Below the pieces are notes generated by a model. The model saw only the letters and a list, made by a program, of their open reading frames with translations. It was not told where the DNA came from and searched no databases. From assembly GCA_009746045.1 (NCBI GenBank), contig RPFO01000516.1, positions 1 through 64,000 on the forward strand: DNA of 64,000 bases. Direction: 5' to 3'. Below, one piece after another: positions 41,602-53,171 of the stretch (within the stretch, counting starts at the first letter, position 1; each line of letters begins with the position of its first letter). A program made the position numbers and the translations under genes. This stretch comes from Mesostigma viride (lineage: Eukaryota > Streptophyta > Mesostigmatophyceae > Mesostigmatales > Mesostigmataceae).

Positions 41602-42109
41602 TGGTCATGTGTATACTAACCTGAAAGCCCATAAATCAAAGGATTTTTTTGAGCTACTCAGCCCTACAAATTGCTAATTCATTAGAGAGGTACACTGGTT
41701 TGAATACAGGGGGGTCTGACCATGACCGCGATGTGTTGACCCTAGGTCACAAGTCATGTGCTTATTCACAAATGGTTCCTGAAAAAAATCTGGCTTCTTG
41801 CATGAGCTATGGGCAACATATGCAGGCTCTGTGGAACAAAACTCGGGCCCATTGGGCCACTGGAGAGCTATTTTTCATTGGCATCACAAACACAACGCGG
41901 TACAACGCAGTGGGAAAAATGAGAGCGCCCTTCACAACATGACGCAACGACACGAGCCCCATAAACGGGGCCACATGAATGAGCTAGGAGGGTCAAAACG
42001 TTGAAAATAGGTGTTGTATAAGTTACACAGCATCAAACATGCATCAAACATCATGACTTGATGACCTAATATGACTCATCGAATCAGGCAGCCATAGCCA
42101 AACACATAC
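41602..42109 (+). mobile_element. deletion derivative of the 8.92-kb element, right part
   Basis: 41602-41716 matches 16440-16548 and 41717-42102 matches 21836-22200 in the same orientation. About 5.3 kb, including the whole transposase-like gene, was therefore lost at a single junction. The second inverted copy of the 1775-bp element then inserted at 42110. Confidence 0.78.
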
Positions 42110-43882
42110 TGTTAATCATCCCACGGTCCTAAATTTAGGACTTTGTCCTAAATCGTCCTAGTGGTCACTTTAACCGAGGTACCGGGGGGGGGGGTCACTA
42201 TATGGACCGTACCCCATGTGGACCGTACCCGGCATGATGTACCCGACCCGTGGTACCGGCACATGGTACCCGGATTCCGTACCCGGGTACCGGGTATAAT
42301 GGCGGGAAAGTAGGTACCTCGACCAAAAATATAACCGATTTTGGAGCGAAAAAGTGGGTGCGGGAATGAAGTGAGGTGGATATGGCGACCTGACAATCGT
42401 GGCCGGCGTTTTCACGTGCGTTTATCATTTCGGGCGCCCAGTAGCAAAAACGAAAGGTTGTTAGTTATGCTTAAAGGCTGTGAATATTTTCTGCGCAAGT
42501 TTTTATGTGTAGCGCTGTATCACAGCGGCACAACACAAATGGGTCGCAGATCGCCTGCTCGCGGAGGGTCGATTTTGGCACAAACATGTTAGTGTATTAG
42601 CAATGGTGGTGCGAATCAAGCCAGGAAATTTTTGTGGACGATTTTGATTATAGTCTGGAGTTTAGAAACGGAGTATTTGACATGGGAGCGCCTGGGCCGT
42701 GATATTCTTGCCCGATTTCCATTGTCGACCATGTTTTAGGGACGTTCAGGCTGGGCAGCGAGCGCACCTTATAGGTCTTCACTTTCGGTATTTCTTGGAC
42801 CTAGAACGCAGCACAAGCGTGGTTTATATCATTGTCGAACCGGTTGGCCAGCTTTGGTGCGCTCAGCTCTCGGAAAGCTGACCTCGCTGCGGATTTCAGC
42901 GACTTTTTTGCAACCATCTGGAATGAGGCGACGTAAGTAGCAGGTAAGTGCCGGGTTGTCCTAGATCATGAGTGTAACTGGCAACGCTGTCGTGGTGTTT
43001 TGAGTCAGCCAGCTATGCCTAAAAAGAGGGGACGCTCTCTGTGCACATAACTGTCACACATAGTTGGTTTACGTCATACAATTTTTTACGTCTCTATCTT
43101 CGTCGTCCGCTGCAGCTAAAACACACATGCGTAAGAGCAGTTTTACTCATGTGTTAGTTATAAACCATGGTCCTATGGCCTGCAGTCGTTCAGGATGTTC
43201 TCAGACAGTATATACAGTATGGTTTACGTGTTACATGCACCCTGAATTCGCTCACAAAGCGTTGCATGTTAGCACAACGTTGTTTTGTAACTTGATTTGG
43301 CTGCATTCATGTGTTAGTTGCAATGCAAATGCAATGTTTTTTCATCGCTGGGTGGTGGCCAGCATGTCCGTGATGTCAAAGAAGGTTTGGCATATGCTTA
43401 GAGAAAGTTTACCGCAAGGGGTGGGCCATGTTCAAGCCGGGCAACCTCAGCAACCATGCAACCCTATATTGCATTACCTGCACCATCTGTGACACCGTTA
43501 ATCACGCGTATATATAGAGGCAGCCACAGCAGGGTATGGCCTTGTTATACGCTGCCCCGCCATCCCAAGGCCTCGTAGGGTCCCCTAGCGCTTGTAAGAT
43601 GCTCAAGGGACCGTGTGGATAGCATGGTCATGCGTTGACAATAATTGGTCCTAATGGTCCTAAAACCCACATTTTGGCCAAATTCGCGCTTTGAGGTCTG
43701 GCAGGTGGCAGGGCCCATTCATGCACTAAATGTAATTATTTGACCCCAGGTTTTTGATAGAAACTAAAAAAGTGTGTTATCTGTCATGGGCACGAATGCC
43801 AGGGTCAAATTTTAATGTTTGCATATATATTTTTTAATTCCACTTGGTCCTAAATTTAGGACTTTTACTGGGAAGATGGACA
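42110..43882 (+). mobile_element. 1773-bp inverted-repeat element, copy 2 (inverted)
   Basis: Same element as 30768-32542 in opposite orientation, two bases shorter. It is flanked by ATAC at 42106-42109 and 43883-43886, a different 4-bp target duplication, so each copy inserted independently. The 142-residue frame (43064-43492) differs from copy 1 by one residue (TVY against TVC), which shows recent activity. It has the same subterminal GTCCTAAATTTAGGAC palindromes. No transposase motif was recognised. Confidence 0.88.
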
Positions 43883-44420
43883 ATACCTGCACATATTGCC
43901 GGATATAGTATATGTGCTACATAATTACATATACTCCCAATACGAGCCACGAGCCACGAGGTAGCCATGGCTGGCGATGGAGCTCATAACTTCCACGTTT
44001 GATCACCGAATTCAGCTGTGAGCTGATATCACAATCGCTTCGTCTTTCTAAGACGCACATGCTGATATAATTTCCGAAGCTATTACGCAATATATGAAGA
44101 GCAAACGCTCCTCGACGCAACGCAGCCTGGCGGCTGCGCTCGGCAATGAAAATACGTAGACCTGCAGCTCCGGCTGCAGCTTCGCCCTCAGGTCCGGCAG
44201 GCAGCGGTGACACTAGTTGCGCACTGGTGGTCGCCCAGCACCAGGGCTCCCGGGCTTCATGCCTCGCCTTCAGCCTCGCCTGAGCCCAAACGCAGCCGCC
44301 CAACCGAACCTAGCTGGTCTGAGTACTGTCGCCTACCGTGCCGAAGCCTCCCCCCTTGGCCCCATGAGCGGTCTAAATGCATATCCACTGCAATTACCAT
44401 GCGGGCAAAGACCAATAAAT
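43883..44420 (+). pseudogene. ORF1-only element leader and N-terminus
   Basis: GAGCCACGAGCCACGAGGTAG, then AATCGCTTCGTCTTTCTAAG and AGCAAACGCTCCTCGACGCA match 8838-9200. A protein start (SKRSSTQRSLAAALGNENT) and an ASPEPKRSRPTEPSWSEY segment follow, with no usable continuous frame. It ends near 44400 without the coiled-coil region. Confidence 0.6.
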
Positions 44421-45011
44421 TCAGGGAACCAAATAACATGGCTCTATGCCTCCCTAACATAGTCAAACAAGGTCAGCCAAGCTCATTAGGCCTCCCTTTT
44501 CACTTACGGAAGATGATGTGTGGGCTCTGCCCCACTGGCAGCCACCCGTTGCAAGAGCAGTTCCTACCGACCTTTATGACATAACGCTTAACAAGATTTT
44601 GTTATTCACAAATAAAATTGAGAATACATTTTAGCCAAAACCAATGTTCATCAACAAGAAAGACTGGCTAATTCCAGCCCCTGGCCGGCCCGCCTAGCTT
44701 CTAGCAAGCAAGTCCGGCATGTCCAATATACCATGAACATCCGCTACCCGCTCTCCTTACGGAAGTTGGCCTTGTCCGGATGTATGCCATGCAACACCCA
44801 GCCAACCGCTCTCACCCTAAGCTACCGACTGTCAGTGCCCAGGCGAATCTACCATACTGGTAGTCCCTGCGACGACTGTCCTCGAGACAAATCCAAAAAG
44901 GCTTATTAACTTGTATGCCGGCCTATCTCGCCTCGACCCATGAAAACAATCTCGCAACCATGACGGAGGTTGCGGCCGGGTTGTTCTACTAGTTAATCAC
45001 ATGAAGACAAC
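44421..45011. other. unannotated stretch
   Basis: Mixed sequence with no supported gene and no clear repeat. TTGTTCTACTAGTTAATCAC lies just before the next MITE. Confidence 0.4.
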
Positions 45012-45012
45012 T

Positions 45013-45461
45013 GAAACAGTTGGCGGCGGACCGGTCTACTCGTGGTAGACCCGGTCACGTAGATCGACCCCGAATAAAACTTTAAGTAGCGCAATCGATA
45101 GATCTCGCCGAGAGGATTTCAGATCATACCTTAGGTACATAATAGTACATTACGGTAAAGTGTGATTACGGTTACAAAACTGGTGAAAATGGCTCTGACG
45201 TCAATCATTGACGCCAACCAAGCCGTAAGTAAAGAATGGGTAGTTGGACAGGGGGGCATGAGGGGGGGTCCAATCTCAAGTATAAGTAGCGCAATCGATA
45301 GATCTCGATGAGAGCATTCAGGATCAGCCTCTAAAGTGCCCAAAGATGTCCGATTTCGGGAATTACGGGTCAAAACCAAACGTCATCTAAGCCAACAATT
45401 AAATAATTTTCCGAAAAGTGCATTTTCGGCTGTAGTAGACCGGTCCGCCGCCAACTGTTTC
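45013..45461. mobile_element. 449-bp MITE
   Basis: Perfect inverted ends of 28 bp begin GAAACAGTTGGCGGCGGACC (45013-45040, inverted 45434-45461). AACT flanks the element on both sides (45009-45012, 45462-45465), a 4-bp target duplication. Two internal direct repeats share AAGTAGCGCAATCGATAGAT (45089 and 45288 regions). No protein. Confidence 0.78.
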
Positions 45462-45465
45462 AACT

Positions 45466-46300
45466 GCGTCGTTGTGAAGTGAAAACTGAACGAACAACGA
45501 CCACAATGGCCGACTGTTCATCCTTTTAACCTGCACAAGCTGACCTTTCCAACATGACATCAGCCAGTGACGACCAAAATACGCTGAACAAGGTTCCGCA
45601 AATCTAGCATGCGCTTTTTAACGTTAGATCAGGTGCTTGCCTGACACAAACCAAATCTCATGAACAAATCTTTCCCGGCCAAGCACAAGCTAAACAACTT
45701 GTAGATATTTTGCAACACTAAAAAGCGCTGCCGCAATCAGAAATTAACCAGGCTAAATTGCCGGCCACCTCAGGCACCGCTGCTCAAAGCGTGCTGACCG
45801 TTCGCGACGTTTCACGTGTAGCCCTGGTCGTTCTCCACAAAGTCTGGTGCCCCTCGCTGTAGTCCTGGCAGAGCACGCGATCACTGGCCCGGCAGCCAGC
45901 CCAACATGCCTGGCCTGCCTTAGTGGCGCGCGCCAGCGCCTGGACTGCCCTGGTGACGACCGGTAGCCACAATCCCCCCCTAGCCCACTGCCACAAATGC
46001 AAACGCACTTGCACTTGGACAAATTCAGAAGATCCGCCGACCATTCAGCGGACGCGTGATTCCGCGGCGCGGCGCCAAGACAAAGCGGTAAAGTAAACCG
46101 CAAAGGTTCCACGGACGTAAAAGTCACGTCACAATAGTTTACCCGCGCGTAAATAAGAACGTAATGGACCGGCACGCGACAGAACGACTTTGACGTTAAC
46201 GAGTGATTTTCCACCTTCGACGTCAACAGACCCAGCTATTTCGACAGGCCACACATCCGGATACTGAAGCTCCTGTTTTATGGGTCGTATGCCTCCCTTC
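45466..46300. other. unannotated stretch
   Basis: A minus-strand frame of 157 residues (45753-46226) is open but Cys/Arg-rich without pattern, and is not called. CACGTCACAATAG and GGCGCGGCGCC words occur near 46070-46130. Confidence 0.35.
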
Positions 46301-47530
46301 TTGACCTGTGCTAGCGCCTCCAACGCCACAAATGCTTCCGCAGCCAGTCCGGCTGATGGCCAGTTTCAGCTCCGCGCAGCTGACCTGTCTGGCTGGTCGC
46401 GACCGCGCCTTCAGCTTGCCGCCCTCTTTTCCATCCTTCAGCGTGCTTCCGCGGACCTCTGGCAACCCGTCCCCTTGACCGAATCCACCCTCCTCCTCCA
46501 CCTCCACGCAGCCATCTCACAGCACGTGACGCCCCTCGCTGCAGATGTGGCAGCTGTACATGTGCATGGGTCCGCGGACGCTGGCTGCTGAGCTCCCCAC
46601 CATCCCCACCGCCACTGCCACCCAGCTCCTCGCCTCCACCCCCCCCCCTCCGCCTCCACCGACTCCATCACCGCCCAGCTCCGCGACATCGACCAGCACC
46701 TTAAGGACAATATGCAATCGCCCTCGAGGTCCTGCAAAACACCGCAGGCCTCACCGCCCAGGCGGTGAAGGATATTGCCGCCAAGCCGGCCCGCCCCCGC
46801 TGCATGGCCTGGCTGGCGATGCTCCTCCCATCCCGACCTGGGCGGACATGCTTAAGCAGCACACCACCTCCGGCCACCACCTCCGCCGTCGCAGCACAGC
46901 TCCAGCAGCAGACGCTCGACCTCCGCGAGGAGGCCGAGCACGCCAAGCGCAGCCTCAACGTCATCGTCAAGAACTTCGACATGGAGGAAGGTGAAAATTC
47001 CGAGAAGCTTACGCGTGCGTTTGAGAGAGAAATCCTTGGTCGCATGGGCCTTAATGGTGAGATCGAGCTGGTCGCCCACCGCCTTCCCCGCGCGCAGGGG
47101 CGCCCCCGCTCCTCCTCACCTTTCGGAACCCGGCGGACAAGATTTCTTTTCTCAGACGCCGCAAGCGGCTCGAGAAGACTCGGACCTTCACCCTTGACGA
47201 CGACTGGACCCTGGCGCAGCAACAACGGCGACGGGAGCTATGCATGCCGCCGACCTACCTCCAGCTCCGGCAGACCAAGGCGGGGCAGCCGGTGTACTGC
47301 ATGGAAGGGCGGCCATCTACGTCGGCCACAAGCCCTGGCATGCGACCCCCGCGCCCCCAACGACTCCAGACGCCCCAGCTTAGGGGAATACAGTGCTGCT
47401 CAGTAGTAGTGTAGAATAGATAGACCGTGGCCATGTACATGTAAGCCTCCTACAGGCTCTATACCAGCTGATTCACAAGTCTTATTTAGCCATGTACATG
47501 TGTGCCTATTCATTAATTAATTAATTAAGA
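46301..47530 (+). pseudogene. ORF1-only element, ORF1p-like relic with (TAAT)n tail
   Basis: Shares the CGCTGCAGATGTGGCAGC block with 9.69 and 48.03 kb. A frame at 46765-47100 carries LQQQTLDLREEAEHAKR (coiled coil end), SLNVIVKNFDMEEGE (first RRM strand), LTRAFEREILGRMGLNG and IELVAHRLPR. After a shift the DDDWTLAQQQRRRELCMPPT-like helix and an IYVGHKPW terminus follow. The tail ATTAATTAATTAATTAA lies at 47514-47530. Several indels make it non-functional. Confidence 0.68.
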
Positions 47531-49020
47531 ACATAGCTCCGTGGGGCCGAGCATATGTAACACATAGCCCTGAGAAAGGGGCATCTATGGGTTTGTAATA
47601 CAATCATGATTGTATTACAAGGGTGACAACCTGCAGGGCGACAACCTGCAGGTGTAGGATGTACAACTATCACCTGCTCTGTGTGCACAAGGTTCACCTG
47701 CACCGCCATGATGGTTCATGCCTCCTAATCGAGCTCACACAGGGCGGCTTGGGGAGAGGGCCTACTAAAAGGCCTGCATGATATATTATGGGGTGGAAGG
47801 TATATATGGCTAGGCTATAGCTGGTGTACACATGGCATCTCAGCAGAGAGTAACTCCCTGCATAGGCACAGCATGGCTAAATTCTTAATGCAACATCCAT
47901 GGGAGGTCCCATTATAGGCATGGCGTGGCTAAATTCTGAAGACATCATCCATGGGGGCCATTATGGGCGCACATGCGCGTACATCCGCTCACTCCTCAAG
48001 GGACAAGGAGGCCCTCGAGCAGCACGTGGCCCCCATCGCTGCAGATGTGGCGGCCATGGGCAGCACGCTGGCTGCCGAGCTCCCCCTCCTCTCCACCATC
48101 TCCACCGCCACCTCCACTCTCCTCGCCTCCTCCACCGCCACCACCCCCACCTCCGACGCAATCACCGCCCAGCTCCGTGACATCGACCAGCGTCTAAGTT
48201 AAGGACAACGCCATCGCTATCGAGGTTCTGCAGAACACCGCAGGCCTCACCGCCCAGGCGGTGAAGGACAATATTGCCGCCAAGCCAGCCCCGGCTGGCC
48301 TGGTCGGCGATGCTCCTCCCATCACCACCTGGGCGGACATACCACCTCCATGCACCACCTCCGCCGTCGCAGCACAGCTTCAACGGCAGACGTACGCTTG
48401 ACCTCCGCGAGGAGGCCGAGCTCGCCAAGCGCAGCCTCAACGTCATTGTCATGCAAGAACTTCAGTGGCCATGGAGGAAGGTGAAAATTCCGAGAAGCTT
48501 GCACGTGCTTTTGAGAGAGAAATCCTTGGTCGCATGGGCCTTACTGGTGAGATCGAGCTGGTCGCCCACCGCCTTCCCCGCGCGCGGGGTAAGGCAGGGG
48601 CGCCCCCGCTCCTTCTCACCTTTAAGACCCCGGCGGACAAGATTTCTTTTCTCAGACGCCGCAAGCGGCTCGAGAAGACTCTAGCTTCACCCTTGATGAC
48701 AACTTGACCCTGGCGCAGCAACAACGGCGACGGGAGCTATGGCCGACCTACCTCCAGCTCCGGCAGACCAAGGCGGGACAGCCGGTGTACTGCATGGAAG
48801 GGCGGCCATCTACGTCGGCCACAAGCCCTGGCAGGGGACCCCCGCGGCCCCAGCGACTCCAGACGCCCCAGCTTAGTAGGGGAATACAGCAGTAGTAGTG
48901 TAGAATAGATAGACCGTGGCCATGTACATGTACGCCTCCTACAGGCACTATACCAGCTAAGCCACGCGCTTTATTTAATTAATCATGTATACGTACATGC
49001 GTGCCTATGATGTGCCACAC
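47531..49020 (+). pseudogene. ORF1-only element, next head-to-tail copy
   Basis: Starts immediately after the previous (TAAT)n tail with AACATAGCTCCGTGGGGCCG. The leader runs to about 47950. The protein can be traced in pieces: VAPIAADVAAMGSTLAAEL, TAQAVKDNIAAKPAPA, LDLREEAELAKRSLNVIV, FEREILGRMGLTGEIELVAH, PPLLLTFKTPADKISFLRRR and LAQQQRRRELWPTYLQLRQ. It is about 90% alike by eye to the upstream copy but has different indels. The two copies are therefore independent insertions, not a recent tandem duplication. Confidence 0.68.
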
Positions 49021-49567
49021 TCCAGATGATGCCTAGCTTTATTTAGTTATGTTGTGCCCATGCAGAGAGCTGCTCTCTGCTGAGATGTCACGCTCTAGCT
49101 TTTGTCTAGCTAAGCTGATCTCCCCCCCCATGACAGGCTCCCCCTTAGCTGGGCATAGCTTGATTGATCATGGGGATGCAGGTGCCCTGGCGCACCTAGA
49201 GTGCTCAACTGTTGTTTACATTCCCACTCTTGCAGGAAGTAGCTCAGAATGTATTATAGGCTCATATGCCCCTTCTCTGGGCTATGTGCTACTACATATA
49301 CTCCCAACGGAGTTATGTTCCTAATTAATTAATTAGTTAATGCGCGTGAGCCACATGCTAGGCTAAGCCTGACTAATCTACACTACTGGTATATATTCCC
49401 TAGTCTGAGGTGGCAGGAGGTGCCTGCGCCAGGGCTTGTGGTCAACGTGGATGACCGCCCCCCTCCAGTATAACGGCTTCCCCCCTGCGCTCTGCCGGAG
49501 CTGAAGGTAGGTCGGCCATAGCAGTCGCGTCGCCGCTGTTGCTGGGCCACTGGTCAAGTCGTCGTCC
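49021..49567 (-). pseudogene. inverted ORF1-only fragments
   Basis: 49378-49567 (minus) encodes the intact ORF1p C-terminal domain: LLWPTYLQLRQSAGGKPLYW and IHVDHKPW. Its (TAAT)n tail is at about 49322-49340. A leader of a further minus-strand copy follows at once (49345 down to 49050). The same tail-to-leader arrangement is seen at 39114 and 47530. Confidence 0.65.
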
Positions 49568-50559
49568 ACAACGGTCTGAAAGTGCCAAAAAACACCCATC
49601 TTACTCCTCCTACTAGCTGCAGTTATATTCAGATGATGGTCAAACTTGGTGGCAAGCTTCCTTATGATACCTAGTTTTAATGTGCCAAGTTGCACCTTGG
49701 CTGGTTACATGGTGCTTACTGAACGGTGACGTCGAAAAGCATTAAAAACGCAAAAAATGCCAATTTTATTCATTATTAATTGCACAAACATCACAAATCA
49801 TGTCTGCTTGACCTGTAAATGGGTAGATAACTTATTTACATCACATTTAGCTTACCTACCAAATTGCACCCGAGTTAGACACGGTTTGGAAAGCAATTAT
49901 GCTGTCAAACGTCACACAAAGCCTATTTTAGGCATTTTAGTTGATGCCTCCATTAATGCAAATGAGCTTAGATTCACCTAGAAATTGTTAAACACATCAT
50001 TTGTGAAGTATGAAGCCTAACTAGGAACTTGCATCTTACAATTAATTGCAGTTAATGACAATATTCTGCTGTCACATGTCACCGCGATGCCAAATTAAGA
50101 CATTCATTACACCGTAGGTGGTGGGAATGATCTCAGTTTGGCTTGAAATCTGGCAGGCAGTTATGCTGCACCATGCTACACAAGTCTCCCAAGTTTTACT
50201 GAGATTGCACATCAGATGGCGAAAAAACTGTGACGTGCATGTGCCAGCAGCCAACAACTCGCACTTCCTAGAAAGTGCACACCTCCAAGCAAGCAACTGA
50301 GGTCCTAGTGAGCTTAAACTTGGTACCACTCTGTATAATGATATACACATCAATGAGAACGAGACATCCAGCAACTAGCCATCGTAAAATCACCAAGTTG
50401 TGACATGTGAAAGCATAAGAATGCCAGTTTATTCGTCTATCTATAACACACATCAATAACACATGGAGAGCCCACTGGCCACCATTGAAGAGCCCTCGCA
50501 TGGCATGCATGCAAACGTCATGCTATGCCTTCATCAAGCTGCATGCCCTGCACGTCGAC
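49568..50559. mobile_element. non-coding 3' flank of the second transposase-like gene
   Basis: Starts at a sharp junction with the ORF1 fragment (CACAACGGTCTGAAAGTGCC), which matches 16555-16580 of the 8.92-kb element. Words from the 175-bp tandem repeat recur here in diverged form. The left inverted end GGGGACATGACACAT is absent, so this copy is truncated. Confidence 0.5.
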
Positions 50560-52225
50560 TCATTTTGCTGCAGCCCGCATGTGATCCAGCATCCTCTTCC
50601 TTGCTCGTTGTTCCGCATAGGAAAGTGGCATGCAGAGTCGGTGTGCCAACTCTTGGCGCACCATGCCAGCATGCATGCTCTGCGCAAGTACGTGCACCAA
50701 CGCCCATGGCCCTTCCACGCTTGTCAGTCCCAGTTTTGACACGCTTGTTAGAGCGGTGTGCATAGGTCACCTTGTTCACATGGTGGAGGTGTTCTAAGGC
50801 CTCCCCCGAAAACAGGCGCAGGTCACCCAACTCACGAATCTGAGATGGGATGTGGGCCACCAGGTCGTGCATGTATGTGGTGACATGCTCGGGGGCAGTG
50901 AAAGAGATGAAAGAGGCAACATAAGTGGCTGCCAGCTCCTCTACCTCGGCTGCCTTTGCCTCCCGCTTGGGCCCCCCTGGCCCATCATCATCAAAGTCAC
51001 ACAGGGCCTCCCAGACATCCTTCAAACCCTGCCACACCCTGGTCAGCTCCTCCCTGTCCACATGCGACTCTGCATCCTCATCAGCGTTGTGCTGGCAAAC
51101 AATGTTCACACACAGATGGAATTTGTCCAGCAAGGTCTCAGCCTCCCTTCCAATGACATGTGGCTTCTCAACTGCCTTAGCACTGGCATTCTTAGATGGT
51201 GCTTTCACATACTTCTCCTTAATAAACACGCCCATCTCATCATGCAACACCTTCAGCATTTCTGCCTCCTCGCCCTTATGCATCCGTGCCATGATGGTCC
51301 TGTCCAGGAGTGCACATACATTATTGAGAAGGCAGTGAAGAAGACAGGTTGGGTGTTCACAGTGCTCAACGGGGAGGAGAGGGGTGCAGCCCCACTTCTG
51401 GCCAAAGTGGTCCCGGGCATGCTGCCCTGCCTTGCTCTCGTTCCTTGGCTCTGTGGCTCTGAGCTCTGCCTGGGTATGGAAAACCTTGCCGCAGTGAGGG
51501 CTGGGGCACTTGAAAGGGGCAGTGGGATCAACCTGCACATCGTGGGCTAGCTCCCTAGCCAGCTGCACAGTGCGGGGTGAGAAGTGCTTGGATGCCTCCA
51601 GGTCACCGAACTTGGCCTTGGGGCATGTGCACTTGTTGCAAGGGTACTGGTGTGAGCATCCTGCTTGCCCTCTCTCTGCATTCACATATGCCTTGTCCCC
51701 CCCCCGAGCATCCTGACAACCGGCACGCGCCTCCCATCACCTAAGTGCACCCCCTCCGCTTCAAGGACCTCCCCATACTCTCGGATGAGCCTAGCATAGC
51801 AGGCCTTTAGCGCACCATGGTTGCTATCAGAGCCCACATACATGACCATGGAGTGCAGGTCGGTGGGGGATGACATCGGACACCCCCTTGCCAGCTCCAG
51901 GTCTGCAGGCAACACATGGATGACTATGGAGACATACTTCTGGCTGCGAGAGAGTGAGGCTGCATCTGCCATGACCTGTATCAAGACGCCATCCTCATGC
52001 AGGACATTGCCAAACTTGTTCTCAAGGTGGGTGATCTCCTTCTCCAGGGCATAATGCAGTGACCTGCTCACAAATAGGCCATCATCACGCTGCTCTACTT
52101 GTGCTGGGACGATCATGGACTGCCGCAGCTTCTCCAACTCATAAATACTAGGCAGCATGGGCATCTCAACGTCCATGACTTTCACCGGTACCCAGACCCC
52201 CTCCTCCTCGTCATAGGTGTGAGAC
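50560..52225 (-). pseudogene. second RAG1/Transib-like transposase gene, cut by LTR element
   Basis: Colinear with the catalytic exon at 17753-19400. It starts mid-protein at SHTYDEEEGVWVPVKV, where the gypsy LTR begins. It keeps MYVGSDSNHGALKACYARLI (second D), GGG then YVNAERGQAGCSHQYPCNKC (CxxC), FKCPSPHCGKVF, WGCTPLLPVEHCEHPTCLLH, YMHDLVAHIP (HxxxxH) and DLRLFSGEALEHLHHV (E). The first D region reads VLIQVMADAASLSRSQ, so alignment there is uncertain. One base appears missing in a G9 run at 51697-51705, and a second shift lies near 50710. Protein divergence from the first copy is large (about half of residues by eye), so the two come from different subfamilies. Confidence 0.68.
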
Positions 52226-52803
52226 TGTTACGCCGCGGATATCTACCTCCACCTCTACCTCTAATGGGCCTGATACTACCTAAACTGGTCAGGCCTCCTC
52301 TACTTAACCCTCTGGCGAAAGACGAACGTGACGGAGCTGATCTCAATGCATTAACGTAAGTGTTACTATAATACGCCATACAACCATTTATCAAAACCCG
52401 TTTACTCCAGGAATAGAGGAAGGAAACACAACTACACTGCCGTGACCCAAGCCTATATGTGTTAATTCATTTAACACACGCCGAGTGCACACACAAAAGG
52501 TAGGACGCGCATAAATGGTCACCAACGGTCCAACACGCTAGGGCCGACATGGCCCTCGCCTACAGATGCACGCTAGACCACTACATCTACTGATGCACGC
52601 TGGTCCACTACATTCTACCACAGGATAAGGACCACTAGTAAAGTACGCGGCGCGGCGCCCAACAGCACCCAATGTACCACAGTACTGTTACGAGGACAAT
52701 AATAATGTCCCGGTAGGAGCCTAAACGTAAACCTAGGGACAACCGAGGCAAAAGACCTAATTTACGTCCGTAACTACAACGAATTGTTACGCGACGTAAC
52801 ACC
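52226..52803 (-). repeat. 3' LTR of Ty3/gypsy element
   Basis: 578 bp, TGTTACGCC to GCGACGTAACA, with the inverted TGTTACG/CGTAACA ends expected of an LTR. It follows GAGAC (52221-52225), half of a likely 5-bp target duplication whose partner lies outside the window. A polypurine tract (minus strand, G-run with flanking A/G) abuts it at 52804-52822, fixing the orientation. Confidence 0.85.
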
Positions 52804-53171
52804 TCCCCCCCCCACAAAGGTAGGGAGCCCTCTCCCTACGTACAGGGAGGAAAACAAGGGGTAGGAAACCTAATGCACCCAGCACACACTAACACAGTCA
52901 GCAGGCCATCCAAGATACAAGGCACCAATAGTTCACACGGTCTCCACCACCACGCCTGGAGGTGTAGGGTTAGCCAGCACCAAGCCTGGTGGTAGGTTCC
53001 CCTAACTGCCTGGAACAAAGTCCTTGCCGGGGGGAACGGCACTGGGCAGGACACACAGAGTAAACCAATCAGCACCAAGGACCAAGAACGACCAGTCAAC
53101 TGGCCAGAACATGAGGGCGACTCTACATACCGGAGGGACAACACCCTCAGGTCGGGCCTAAGGCCCTCTAT

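Noticed and set aside
45753..46226. 157-codon Cys/Arg-rich minus-strand frame
   Set aside because: No domain, no conserved copy elsewhere in the window, and composition typical of chance frames in GC-rich DNA.
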